A stretch of 64,000 nt of DNA. Origin: Branchiostoma floridae (taxonomy: Eukaryota > Chordata > Leptocardii > Amphioxiformes > Branchiostomatidae). The stretch covers positions 20,552,035 through 20,616,034 of the forward strand of contig NC_049989.1 of NCBI RefSeq assembly GCF_000003815.2. Reading direction: 5' to 3'. Made by a program: the position numbers and the translations under genes. The notes below the pieces were generated by a model. The model ran no database searches, had not been told where the DNA came from, and was given only the letters and a program-made list of their open reading frames with translations. The first letter of the stretch is position 1; each line of letters starts with the position of its first letter. Shown piece after piece: positions 32,517 to 44,111 of the stretch.

Positions 32517-32969
32517 GATTAGGTTCTAAAGCTATATCAGCTTCGTTGATCATACTTGTATGCATTTTTCTTAACCAGTAGTCTGCCTCTAGCCATAACT
32601 CAAGTTTTGTACTAGGCGTAAGGTGTGTGAGACGGGTTGCCAGGATTGATTTACCCACAACAAAATGAAGTCTTACTCTGATAAGTCCTTTCCACACTGT
32701 ATGGTGTATAAAGCAGCAACCATCTCCATTTCATTAGCCCTAGGGCCACACAGCTGTGTGAGCATGCATACTAGATCATCAAACTTAAGAACTAACACAC
32801 ATCCTTATTAACATTCATGGAAAGCTACATGCATGATACAGCTACTCACAGTTACATAAACATGCATGATACAGCTACTCACAGTTACATAAAACCTACT
32901 TTTCAACAGATCACCTCAGTATCACTGTCGAAAGATAGTGGATGCTACTTGAAACGTCACTGATAATTT

Positions 32970-35657
32970 TTACAATTTGTACAGAGAACAAGGCTCTGAT
33001 TTTGAGGCAGCCGACTCTGTGCGGTATATTGAGTTTCTAGTATCCAACGATTTATCAGTAGTAGGCTCTGACTGGCCCTGCCCTGTCTGGTCATTGGTAC
33101 ATTGGTACATAGAATTAGGCTCTAAGGCATCCTCGCCTGTGCGGTATATCATGATATTATTTTTCTCATCCAGAGATTCATCAGTGGTAACATGAGATTG
33201 GCCCTGCCTTGTCTGGTTATGGCCACCTGTCACTACAGCAGCTGATGTGTTTTCATTGGACTCAGTGATGGCCTGAGACTGGCCCTGCCCTGTCTGATCA
33301 TGACCGCTATAGCTGGACATTTCTGTAGAAGGGGGATCTTTTGTTTCTGTTTTCACATCTCCATACATAGGGTTTGACTGCAAGGCAGCTAGCAGTGCCT
33401 TCGGTGATAGATTGGCAACATCCACAGGCAAAGATTTGCTGGTGGCTTGTGACTGGCTCTGATCTGTCTGATCTTGGCTATAGCTAGTCATTTCTGAAGA
33501 TGTTGGATCTTTTGATGGCATGTTTACATTGATATACTTAGGCTTTGGCTGCAAGACTGCTGGGAGTGCCTTTCCTGATCGATTGGTAACATTAACACCC
33601 AAAGATTGACTTTTGGCTTGAGAATGACCCTGCCCTGTCTGATCGTGGCCACTGGCCATTGGCATTGCACTTACGGTAGCCGTGGTGTTTTTGTTGGATT
33701 GAGTGATGGTCTGAGATTGATCATGCCTTGTCTGATCCTTTTGGGTGTCTATGTCTTCATAATAATGATCAATGTCACTGGTCACTACAACAGCTGTAGT
33801 GATATTGTCATTTTGGGTGTCCGTATCTTCATAATAATTACCATTATCAGTGATAACAGCTGTGGTGGTATTGTTGCTCAAACTTTTTATCAAGGCCACA
33901 TTTCGATCGACAACATTTGCCGCAGAACCTGAACCTTTAGTTTTGGGATTTTGGTCAGAAGAAGCATTCTTGGCTCTCCACTGGAACCAGATTGTGAGGA
34001 TAAAGGCAATAACCAGGACAATGCCAGCTACTGGACCAGAAACAGATGCAGCGAGTAGAACATGGGAACTGTCGCTTTCTGGTTTACTTGGATCGACGGG
34101 CAGTGGGGTGGATGTGAGGCCTACAGGGCGTGCTGTTGAGCCAGCATTTTGTATGAAGCACCACTGATAGTGAGGCGTGTGGTTCTTGTTGCGATTGTAG
34201 GAGCTGTTGCCACTTTCCTTTGGCCCTTTAAATGACACTGTTGGCGTTTTACTAGAATTGACGGGCAGTGTGGTTGGTGGTGACACTGTAGGAGTTGTTA
34301 CTATTTCCGCTTCAAATGGCACAGTTGAAATGCTACTTGGATTGACAGGCAGTGTGGTCAGTGCTGCCATTGTAGGAGCTGCTACCACCCCACAAATCAG
34401 GTCTTTAGGGCTGACATTTTTAAGCATTTGTCCAGAAAACCTGGCAGGCTGGGAACATAATACTTGGTCTTCAAACGAATGCAGCCCCTTCATTTTTAGC
34501 CTAAATGGAGTCATCCTACAGTCACATACCCAGGGGTTATTTTTTATGTCTACAGTAGAAATAGATGCCAATAAACCATAGGCTGACCGTGGTAAGACAG
34601 ATATCTGGTTTGTGTACAGGTACAGGAATTCGAGCTGTGATAGCTTTGAGAATGTACTTGGGTTAATCTCAGTTATGTTGTTGTTCTGCAGGTACAGACA
34701 TTTCAGCTGGGGTATTTTTGACAGTGTGCTAGGATCAATCTTAGTGATTTGGTTAAATTCCAGATTCAAACGCTCGAGCTTGGGTAGATTTGAGAATGCT
34801 CCAGACTGAATGTTAGTTATTCTATTGCTTTGAAGGTACAATTCCGTGAGCTTTGGTAGGTCTGAAAATGCTCCAGACTGAATTTCAGTTATTTTATTCG
34901 AGTGTAGGTTTAAATTTGTGAGCTTTGGTAGATTTGAAAATACGCCTGAACGAATGTTACTTATTTGATTATTGCATAGCGTCAACTTGACGAGCCTTGG
35001 TAGGTTTGAAAATGCACCAGCCTGAATGGTAGTTATTTGGTTGTTGAAAAGGTACAGAACTTGAAGCATTGTTAGATGTGAGAATACACCTCTCTGAATG
35101 ACAATTATTTTGTTACCGAATAGACTACATATACACAGCTCTGGGAGATTTTGAAATGCACCAGGCTCCAATTTAGTTATTTGATTGCCGGCAAGTGACA
35201 ACGTTGTGAGCTTCGGTAAATTTGGAAGTACACCAGGCTGAATGTCAGTTATTCGGTTGTCAGACAGATACAACGTTTTGAGCTCTAGTAAAGTTGATAA
35301 TACACCTGGCTGTATGTTAGTTATTTCATTGTAGGAAAGGTACAACTCTGCGAGATGTGGTACACTTTTAAATGTTCCAGCCCTGATGTTAGTTATTCCA
35401 TTGGAGATTAGGCCTAATGATTTCAATTTACTATACCTCCTGAGGTCTGATTGTCTAAAAGATGTAATGCAGTTACTATCTAACTTCAGGGTAGAGATAG
35501 ATGTTGGTAGGTCCTGGGGGATGCTGGTGAGGCCCATGTCAGCACATGTACAGGACAGGGATGTTTCACACCTACTCTTGCAGTCAGCTTCTGGCATGTT
35601 GGGTTCCTTCAGGATGATGAGCAGAAAAATCAGCAGGTGTCGCAGCTTCCTTCCCAT
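32970..35657 (-). CDS. LRR receptor B, single-pass membrane protein, 895 aa
   Basis: The ATG at 35657 starts MGRKLRHLLIFLLIILKE, a signal peptide; a splice acceptor ends 6 bases upstream (35663), so all coding sequence is in one exon. Residues 26-50 form LRRNT (four Cys). Thirteen 24-residue LRRs cover about 54-370, then LRRCT (NNPWVCDC) to about 422. A Ser/Thr/Pro-rich stalk with TTLPVN segments precedes a membrane helix at about 533-558. The tail of about 335 residues holds repeated (H/N)DQTGQGQSQ modules, acidic YEDxDTQ and NPMY or NxxY motifs (SNPMYGDV, EPNSMY). NPxY motifs usually bind PTB domains and YxxV/I motifs SH2 domains, so a signalling tail is inferred. LRRNT-LRR-LRRCT ectodomains bind proteins or glycans; the ligand is unknown. 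The frame is intact. An immune or adhesion role is plausible, not shown. Confidence 0.9.
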   Translation of the reverse strand: MGRKLRHLLIFLLIILKEPNMPEADCKSRCETSLSCTCADMGLTSIPQDLPTSISTLKLDSNCITSFRQSDLRRYSKLKSLGLISNGITNIRAGTFKSVPHLAELYLSYNEITNIQPGVLSTLLELKTLYLSDNRITDIQPGVLPNLPKLTTLSLAGNQITKLEPGAFQNLPELCICSLFGNKIIVIQRGVFSHLTMLQVLYLFNNQITTIQAGAFSNLPRLVKLTLCNNQISNIRSGVFSNLPKLTNLNLHSNKITEIQSGAFSDLPKLTELYLQSNRITNIQSGAFSNLPKLERLNLEFNQITKIDPSTLSKIPQLKCLYLQNNNITEINPSTFSKLSQLEFLYLYTNQISVLPRSAYGLLASISTVDIKNNPWVCDCRMTPFRLKMKGLHSFEDQVLCSQPARFSGQMLKNVSPKDLICGVVAAPTMAALTTLPVNPSSISTVPFEAEIVTTPTVSPPTTLPVNSSKTPTVSFKGPKESGNSSYNRNKNHTPHYQWCFIQNAGSTARPVGLTSTPLPVDPSKPESDSSHVLLAASVSGPVAGIVLVIAFILTIWFQWRAKNASSDQNPKTKGSGSAANVVDRNVALIKSLSNNTTTAVITDNGNYYEDTDTQNDNITTAVVVTSDIDHYYEDIDTQKDQTRHDQSQTITQSNKNTTATVSAMPMASGHDQTGQGHSQAKSQSLGVNVTNRSGKALPAVLQPKPKYINVNMPSKDPTSSEMTSYSQDQTDQSQSQATSKSLPVDVANLSPKALLAALQSNPMYGDVKTETKDPPSTEMSSYSGHDQTGQGQSQAITESNENTSAAVVTGGHNQTRQGQSHVTTDESLDEKNNIMIYRTGEDALEPNSMYQCTNDQTGQGQSEPTTDKSLDTRNSIYRTESAASKSEPCSLYKL

Positions 35658-36287
35658 GTTGTCCTGTCAACAAAAACAAAGATATGATGATGAACAAAAA
35701 GAAAAATATGATGATGAGCAAAAAAAATACATAAAAGTTACCAACAGACAAACAACTATCGGTTTGACTAAATCGCTCGAACACGCGTATACATGTGAAT
35801 AGAACCAAACTTATCAAAACAAAATGCAGAATGACCCCATCTACATACATAACAAATACTGGACTGCATGTCTTAATATACTTAGTCCACAACAATTCAA
35901 GTTCTAGACTCATGAGTTCAAAACAACTAATGTACTATACTATAATTCCAAAGGAGTCAGGGATGGAAAGTGTCAGGGTGTAAGTACAGTCAGATGCAAT
36001 ATTTCCTCAAGATGATCTGAATTCATGCTTCCTCCTGGTTTAACAAGAGTTCGGAAAGCTCATGCCTCCATGAAATATTCTGATTATACAAATGCCTTTC
36101 ACGTCTGCATAATTGATGTTGGTTATGTACACCTTTAAATAACTAAACCAGGTCTCAATGTTAACAATCCAATCATTTACTACATGTACTTTCAATTTCA
36201 AATCGATCATACAAATAAAAAAGTTAATTTGCATAATTGGTATCCGCTAATCTTCCACCTGACACAAACTATGTATTTGTGTCATAA

Positions 36288-36336
36288 GGTATGGCGGCTG
36301 CGAAAAGGTGTCATTTGACACCTGTTCCGCCATACC
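36288..36336. repeat. Perfect-ended hairpin
   Basis: GGTATGGCGG and CCGCCATACC enclose AGGTGTCATTTGACACCT, itself a palindrome. A second inverted repeat (GACACAAA...TTTGTGTC, 36261-36283) sits just upstream. It could be a very short MITE or a structured RNA; nothing decides. Confidence 0.7.
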
Positions 36337-36439
36337 CTCCAGTGTGGAGAATCCAAATAAATAAATAGAAATAAATAAATATAGTGGAAAACACTGTAAA
36401 TATAGACTTTCCTCATTAAGCATGCAAATTTAGTCCAAG

Positions 36440-36732
36440 TTTCCATCATTTGCTCTTCCTAATGTACATCTCTGCCTGGATAGTAGATAGGAAATCCATT
36501 AATTCCTTGGGAAATTTTGACAACCATGCCCCTGCAGTTTCAGAACAATCTGCTATGGGGCCCAAACATACATTACGTCTTCCTTACATCACAATATATC
36601 TATATATACCAAACAATATTATCATCGTAATACATCCAGAGGCTGCTGACAAAAAAATACAGGTATCCATAAACACAAACATACACACACACAGAATCAC
36701 CAAAAACTATACCTCCATTTTTCATGGCGGTA
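36440..36732 (-). mobile_element. 5' fragment of a Helentron-like element
   Basis: On the minus strand it starts TTACCGCCATGAAAAATGG and GGAGGTATAG, then a GT-rich stretch, like the left end of 37279-38376. The right end is missing. Confidence 0.5.
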
Positions 36733-37278
36733 ATCATTCCTTACAATGTTTAAGAGCCAAGAATAGTTTGGTATTTGTTATTTTTAGTAGGAGGGATACA
36801 GGTCGCCAATGTAGGTAAAATGCATGCTCACTGTTAAAGAAAACTTGGCATTGAACAGTAATTTCACTCGCACTAACAGCAAAATAGCATTCTAATACAT
36901 GAATGGATGTTAAGTTATCGAATTGCAAAATATATATACAGTTTTCAAGGTCCAATATGATGAAATTGAAATGTTTACATCTTTCACACAAGTTCATTTT
37001 GTATTACGCTAATGGCATTAGGTAACACCAGGTGAACGGTTGGTTTATCGTCATGCTTATCAACTCTATATTCAACGAACATGTACTTTCAGATCAATGA
37101 CGTCACAAAGCCAAAAATTGCACCAGGGCTCAAAATACACACATACAACATTTCCTGCATCATTCTAATGCTAGGTTAGCTGTATGTACACATCATAAAC
37201 ACCCCCTCTCAAAAATTATTACTTGCGCCAACATAAATATAAGACGTCGTGGTGGCGAAGGCCCAATTTCGTACTTGT

Positions 37279-38376
37279 TACCTCCATGAAATGTCATGGA
37301 ATGGAGGTTATATTTTCTGTTATGTGTCTCTGTCTGTGTAGATGATTACTCAAGAACGGCTGAATGGATTGGTTTCATACTTATTGTGTTTGTGGAGTGT
37401 GATGAAAGCTCGAATCGATGAGATTTTGGGAGCCGTATCTGTCGTTATAATCGATGTAATAATATCAGAAACCACCCCTATATTTGAGATATATTGGTAC
37501 AGGCATCGTGCTTTATGTGTTTGTTAATGGGCTTAGCTCCAAGCAGATGGTGAGGTGACAGCTGTTTAGGAACCCCGAGTTTTTCTAATACGATAATTAG
37601 TTTTATTTATGTCTGCTTAGGACATCATGGAGATGTGAAGCGTAAGTATGATTGTAAGAAGTTGAGGTACATTTAACGATAATGCTTAACGGGTATGGAT
37701 GTCTCACATACTGTACTGCTGATTTGAGTGACATGTTGATTAAAATGCCATTAGGTCCTCTCATCTGGGTTGGGTGTCAGAAGTTTTATGGGCGATACAG
37801 ATGTTCTGATTTTGTTACGATAAGGGACAGTTGTTAGTTGTCTCTTTCGTAGCCAATGGTACTTGTTTTTTGACTGGGTTGGCGCCAAGTATTCATCTTA
37901 CAGTTGGTGTAGGGCTGTCAGAGGAAAGTGTGCATCTCGTTTTTGTACCGTGTGAACAGCTGATGTTATGACATATTGGTGGAAAATCAAATCACCATCT
38001 GACTAAAGTTGGCCACATCCCTTCTTCTTTCTGAGTTTCCCAACTTCCTCCCACCACACAGCTCTGAGGCACATAGTCGAACCTCAATAATGCTGACAAC
38101 CTTAGACATTTTAAATGCCAAACATCAAGCTTAAGGAACACCATGCTACCATATGCCGTCGACCTCTTAAACGCACATTACACAATTAAGTGTCACATTT
38201 TGATAATTACTAATCAGATGGACATCCTCTGTGTCATTAAATAAACACACCACTACTTTCCCATAACATTTATATTATATAACCATTACTCTCAAATACA
38301 ACCGACTATAAACATACATACCATCCACAAAAAAGCAATAAATATTTCATGGAGGTATGAGGTCCCCGAACTCTAG
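37279..38376 (+). mobile_element. Helentron-like element (asymmetric TIR, CTAG end)
   Basis: The left end reads TACCTCCATGAAAT; the inverse (ATTTCATGGAGGTA) lies about 20 bases inside the right end, followed by a short GAG/CTC stem and CTAG. Asymmetric inverted repeats, a 3' stem and a CTAG end define Helentron-type (HINE) elements. No replicase or helicase is encoded. The body includes ATTACTCAAGAACGGCTGAA text seen in the related element. Confidence 0.6.
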
Positions 38377-38597
38377 TTAATGTATCTTTTAGTCCTCCCA
38401 ATCAGCATGGACCTTTTAGAGTTGTGATGACTTTTTTCCATTCTTTCTCAAAATGCTTAAATCCCGATTTCCATCGTCCAGTTTACTTTCCCCTTAGAAT
38501 CAGCATGGTAACATTTTTCAATACATTAAACAATACGCCTTCATCTTCCATTAAAAAAATGTCACACTGTCTACAGATTGACGAGATCTAGACTTAC

Positions 38598-38835
38598 TTT
38601 TGATGGTTGTCCAAACGTGTCCTAACGTTGTTGTCTGGTCAGGAACGTCTTCGGCCGGGTCCTTCTGGATGTCGTGAAAGACGTCTGGTCGTTTCGTCGC
38701 TTGTAGAATAAGTTCTGCAGCAGCTGGGCAGCCACAGGGTGTGGCAAACAGGTTTAGATAATTATTATTTATACGTTTATATTAATTGTCTGAGCATAGA
38801 CGTCTAAATATTGATGAGTATGTTGTTTACTCCAG
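38598..38835 (-). promoter_or_regulatory. Promoter plus non-coding first exon, gene B copy B1
   Basis: Minus strand order: GGAGTAAACAACATAC, TCAGACAATTAATA, TATAAATAATAA (good TATA box), CCTGTTTGCCACACCCTGTG, exon body and a donor (AAAA then GTAAGT, exon end 38598). The acceptor of gene B is 2.9 kb downstream (35663). Confidence 0.7.
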
Positions 38836-39202
38836 GCCGGTTTAGTCCAGAATCTTTTAACTTTCAAATCTTTGATAAAGGATAAAATTTTGATAACCTT
38901 TTAAATTCTATCACATCTTTTTAGATTAGAAAGTTTTTATTGGATTTGGCAGTTTCACAAGGACATGTCTACCTGTGTAACTAATGTGCAGCTTAATAAG
39001 CTTCACAGAAAAGTCAATTTGCATACACTTCAACATGCATATCCTAATATCCTGCTATGTTAAAGGAAACAAAGTAGGTTCAATTGTATATCTATAAAAT
39101 TTAATTCGTTGATTGTTTAATTTCCATCTCGTAACGTCTTACCTTCGTTGCCTAACATAATCATATTGCTATCCTTACCTACTATATCTTGTGAGTACCC
39201 AC

Positions 39203-39445
39203 CTTTGAGGTTTGTCCAATGTGGCATTCAGTCTAGGAAAATCTTTAGCACTTTCCGGACGAGGACATCGTGAAAGATTTTTGTGTTTTTTCTGTCATGC
39301 AGTCTGAAGTCTGCAGACACGTCCTTCAGCAGCCGAGCAGTCACAAGGTGTGGCAAACTGGTCTGTACTGGTCTTACTCATACAGTTATCTTAATTGTCT
39401 GGCCCTACACGTTTGAATATGGATAAGCATGTTGTTTATCCCAGG
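39203..39445 (-). promoter_or_regulatory. Promoter plus non-coding first exon, gene B copy B2
   Basis: A second copy 600 bases upstream of B1: GGATAAACAACATGC, CAGACAATTAAG, TTTGCCACACCTTGTGACTG, CAGC-rich body and donor (CAAAG then GTGGGT, exon end 39203). It could act as an alternative start for gene B. Confidence 0.65.
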
Positions 39446-39449
39446 ATAT

Positions 39450-40220
39450 GATTTACTTTATTATAATCTGTGACACCTTTTAAATTGTAAATGAAGAGAA
39501 AATTCCTAATGGTCATTTATCAGCTTAAAGTGTAATGGATTTTTCTACTGTTACATTAGTGCAAGGTAGGGCAGTTTGAAATGATAATGTGAACCTCCTT
39601 ATGTACAATAGATTCGCCTTCGCAGAAAATTTGATTACCATAAAGTTACCATTCATATACTTATCTCGCGCTTTGGGATATATAATTTGGCCTTCTTAGA
39701 AAATGTGATTAGCATAAACTTCATCATGCATATTCTAATTTGGGATATACCACAAGTTAGGGGGAGAACCATTAGGGTTTAAGAACTGAAATGAACTGCT
39801 TTTTGTGAATCATATAACGTTTTACTCGGATTTCTCAACCTTTTCAACCTAATGTAATTTTATTAGGGAATGTAGAATAATTCACTCCTTATCGGTAACA
39901 GAGTGTGCACATCATCACCTGAAGATGTGTACGGAATTTTCGAAGATCAGAAGTCTCGGAGACACTCTGTTTTCCAAGAGAGACTATGTAATTGCTAAAC
40001 ACAATTCTGCTTTTCTAAACACTCTTCACCAAAGTGTTTTACAATTTTGCTTGTTAAATAGTCTGTTGTAGAGGCTGTGAGCATGAATATATATGAAACA
40101 GACAAATAGTACTACTGAATGTCTTTATTGACTGAAAGCCATGCATCTTTCAAACTTCAGCTATTGAACATTCACCAACAATTCGCATGCATCTGACTTG
40201 TTAAAGAAACAATATAAGAC
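39450..40220. other. Repeat-derived upstream sequence of gene B
   Basis: No gene seen. Words such as TTCGCAGAAAATTTGAT and CATCATGCATATTCTAA recur in the 1 kb units upstream of gene D, so this is a diverged part of the same repeat unit. Confidence 0.45.
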
Positions 40221-40227
40221 AACAATA

Positions 40228-40404
40228 CAGTCAAACCTGGATTCAGTAACTGCCAAAGTGACTGAGGAAAATGCTTGCTGACGGGAGTTATTTTGTCAAG
40301 ACCGGAAAGAGTAAAGTATGTAAAAATGGACGGGACTATTTCAATGTGGCTTGTAAATGGAGTTGGTTGCCTGCGCTGGGTGTTTTGCTGACCAGGTTTG
40401 ACTG
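40228..40404. mobile_element. MITE, CAGTCAAACCTG ends, TA target site
   Basis: A 177-base element: TA then CAGTCAAACCTGGATTCAG at the left, and GACCAGGTTTGACTG then TA at the right. The ends match the 4.5 kb element at 18520-23044, which suggests it is a short non-autonomous relative. Confidence 0.85.
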
Positions 40405-41454
40405 TATTTTGAGGTGTTCCCCTGCAACGATGCCCAGGGTAAGCCAAAACGTCATGCCGTATTTTAGATAGCAGGATCATCTTTTTTAAGTCATGCTGAA
40501 TTTTTTATTTTCAATGAAACAACGTAAGGCTAGTATAAGTCATATACTTCGTTCGCTGAGTGCTACCAGCGTTTACATATATCAAGGTATTAAAGTAAAC
40601 GGAAAGTCAGTCCCTTACACTAAGTGTAAGCATGTGTACTAAATTTGATAATGAAACATGAAATGTAACAGCATTCCCTTCTTGAATTCATGGCAAGCTA
40701 CAATTATAATACAACTAACAGTCTGGAAAATGATTGGCTCCATCTCCCCCCTCTCTCATGTGTTTTAAGAGGCTAGGCTTTCCGTAATATTTAACAACTA
40801 TTAGACTTTGCCACCATGTGTCAATTAATCATCTAGTTTAAAGGTTATCATAGGAGGACTAATCCGGTGATCTCACAAAGATTTACACAACAGACAGTCA
40901 CGTATGAAACGGTCATTGCATACAATAGTGCATATCAATAGTAAGTGGTACGCGTTAAGGTTACTTGATATCAGCATCAACACAAAAGCATGCCCCAATT
41001 GAAAATAGTTTTTCCTAGAGCACATGTTTCAATCTAAGGACAAAATATATAATCTGCTCTGCAAACAGGTCTATCAGCAAGCTGATGATGTCATGATATG
41101 CGTTTAATGCGCAGTGCTAAATTCAATTATTATGACTGTCACAGTTTCAAATGATAGGAGCATATAATGCAACTCAATCAGTGTTACTCATTTCTGTCAC
41201 AAACAGTAGTGTAATGTACATACTCTTTTTGGTAGCAGAACTTGTCATTTGCAGATTTCATAGAAAATGCACTTAGAGCGTGGAAATAGTGTCTTTGCTT
41301 TTAGGGACAGAAAATATCAGACTATTACTTCTTCGCCATGGTATTAAAATTCAGAACATGGTTAAGTATAAAAATCAAATGACCAGCGCTACCATACATA
41401 TTACATTAGATTTCTACTTTTCAACAATGCAGCAAATAGACTCACTCAGTCCTA

Positions 41455-42640
41455 TAGCTTCAACTTACAGTCCATAAATACTAGGTCCACCTACCTTCGC
41501 ATACACAAACAGGTTTTTCCTCTATGCATTCTTTGGAAAGGCTTTAACGTCTACAAAAGGTAACAACTATTGGGAATTTTTCAAAATATATCCAATATGA
41601 ATGATCTAGAAACAGTATGAATATGTTCCGCATTAAATATAAGATAGTATGGATATGTGTGCTCGCAATTCAGCTCATGACTGCAAAAGGGTCAACCGAA
41701 AATACAGAAAAATATTACATTTATGTTAAATTGCACAGTGGAGAATCTTTAGTACAGAATAAAAAATTCATATACTATGACACTTTCATGTAATATTAAG
41801 TTTTCTAGAATTCCTGTTAAGTCACAAAAGTTGTCAATAATTCTTTTATATATAAATTTATATACATATATGCGTGTGTATGTATGCGTGTGTATGTGTG
41901 TGTGTTTTTGTGTGTTTTTTTCGTGTGTGTAAGATATGATATTGTCATTTAAACAATGCTACAGTATTTTTTGGTATTACATTTGATCTATACATCACGA
42001 TAAGTAACATTCTAAAACTGTAGAGATATGATAACAATATAAGGAATGAAAGTTACAAGATAATCACTATTAAGTTAAAGAAATCTGAATAAGTCACAAC
42101 TTCTATGCCATTTTAGATCGTATCCCTTCAGCTGTACATAGCCAGCATTACATCAGCACCTTTATGGTGTTTGTTTCTGGTTGTTGCAAGGTCCCCATTT
42201 TTATTAGCTCAACCGTTTAGACTTTCTTCTTGTGGTTTAGCGCTCATATCATCAGACTGATTCCGTCATGTCAGATCATGCTACATTATGTAAACAAGAT
42301 TATATACTATTATATTAGGCTCTGAGGCAATTGACGTTTTATGTCACCAGTGGTAGCCTGAGCTTGTTCCTCAGATCATTTCTACATTCTGCGCGCATAG
42401 AATAAAGCTCTAAGGTACTCGATTCTAGATCTGTATATTAGTATTAGATTCTACCATTTAAAGATTCATCAGTGGTAGTTTCGTACTGGCCCTGCCCTGT
42501 CTGATCATTTTTATATTTTGGACGTAGTATTAGGCTCTGAGACAGCCAGCACTGTTTTTCTGTATTTTATTTTGAGTATCTGTCTATTACTGAGCTGTAG
42601 CCTCAGGTTCGCCCTGTCCTGTCAGATCTTTTGTTCATTT
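41455..42640. repeat. Segmental duplication, 3' flank of gene C
   Basis: This block is closely similar to 50765-51876 plus 53156-53290: TTCAACTTACAGTCCATAAA, ACACAAACAGGTTTTTCC, TAAGATATGATATTGTC and TCATCAGACTGATTCCGTC occur in the same order. It is the 3' flank shared by genes C and D and shows that gene plus flank were duplicated together. It holds a GT microsatellite near 41870-41935. Confidence 0.85.
42310..42640 (-). pseudogene. Decayed LRR-receptor tail modules downstream of gene C
   Basis: On the minus strand 42420-42500 reads DQTGQGQY, then ETTTDESLNGRI, then two in-frame stops, clearly a former tail module of the type in gene B. Similar decayed text (CTGAGGC, CCAGTGGTAGCCTGAG) occupies the rest. 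The ancestral tail was longer or had a further module set. Confidence 0.75.
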
Positions 42641-44050
42641 CCTCTGTGAAAATTCAAGCGTCCGAAACGGCTAAGACGGCGTCTACAAGCGTCCAAAGGC
42701 GACTGAGCGCGTTTCAAACTCTCTGGACGCGTCCATTGCAGTCAGAAACGGCCGCGAACACATCGTGAGCGTCCGGGCCGTTCTGTCCGTTTTTTTGTTG
42801 GACGCCCAGACGGCTGAAAGACGTCTGAGACGGCCGTCTGAGACGGCCACTGATGGGGCTATAAAATACTTAGGAACCCGACGCCCTCAGACGGCTTGCG
42901 TCTGTCCTTATCCCCACGGGAAACATGACGTTTTAACTTCTGCACATGCGCCAATTTCAGCGGGTGAATTCGAATTTCAGACCGTTGAACAATCCGGCGG
43001 TTGCAGGACATATGTTCAGAAGGTGACTATTTCTGTGGATTTTATGTCTGTTTGTTAAAATTTTGCTTACTTTTAGACCAAGGACATCACGTCTAGAAGT
43101 AGCAGTTGATGTTTCTACGACATTGTGCTGAGGTTGGGTTTACGGCGATGACTTTATTCGTTATTTATACTAAAAAAGAATGTACAAAAATTATTTGTCG
43201 TGCGCCGACAAGGGGGATAAATCATACTACTTACCTGAAGCAACTGTGAAACGTAACGGACAGGAGAAATCACAGATGCCGTCAAAAGAAGCAGCGTCCT
43301 TCCGTTAGCTGACTGTCGATACTTTGCTGGCGCCGGTAAGTGAATACTCATTTTATTCTTATTTTTGTACAACATGTTGTTGCAAAGTTTGCCGACGACG
43401 GTTGCAAAGTTTCGGTGCCCTCCCCACATACGCAAAGGAATGATAAAATTTAGGATCTTACTTTGATGCCACAAAATAAAAAGACTTATGAACACGTTGT
43501 AAAATACTTGTAAAAAATATCTATGGTTTCGATTAAGAATGATAATGCTGTTAAAATGTAGATTTAGACAACAGATAATGAGATAGCACCTACCGATTTT
43601 GCTGTCAATGAAATCGGCCCTCCCAACTACTAGGGGTTGGGAACTTATGAAACGGACGAATTTGTTTCGCTACCGCGAAATAAAAATGACATATGAGCTT
43701 TGTAGAAAATGTATTGCACATTTACAATGTATCCAGTCTTTAGACTATTGTGATTAAAATGTACGATAGACAATTTTAAAACGTCCTGTATTCACCCTTG
43801 GTGTTATGTGGAGTCGTCCATTATGATGTGCGGGCGGCACGGCGGCACAAAGAGCCGCGGACACGATTGAAGGTCGGATTGAATTTCATACATGTAGCAA
43901 AGTTTATCAAACGCCGCGAAGTATGTCTGAATTTACGAAGAAATTTGTTCAAGTTGCGTTTGATTTTAACTAAACCTGACGGCCCGGTCGTGGGTGGTCT
44001 TCCACTGCCTGGCTGAATATTTGTTTGTTTGGTATGTGGCAACGCTTAGT
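42641..44050. mobile_element. 1.4 kb insertion in the 3' flank of gene C
   Basis: The D flank runs straight from CAGATCTTTTTTTTTCATTT to GTAAATACGTGTAGGG, whereas the C flank has 1.4 kb between these marks. The insert begins TCTGTGAAAATTCAAGCGTC, like the CTGTGTGAAAAT ends of the 7.65 kb element, and has a CpG-rich AGACGGCCGTCT array (42655-42900). No recognised coding sequence. Confidence 0.6.
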
Positions 44051-44111
44051 GTTTAAATACGCGTAGGGCGAGGCTGGCGACTCTGTGCTGTATATTAGAT
44101 TTCTAATGGCC

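Noticed and set aside
42765-43058. 97-codon plus-strand ORF near a TATAAAA
   Set aside because: No recognisable domain, runs through the GACGG array of an insertion; likely chance.
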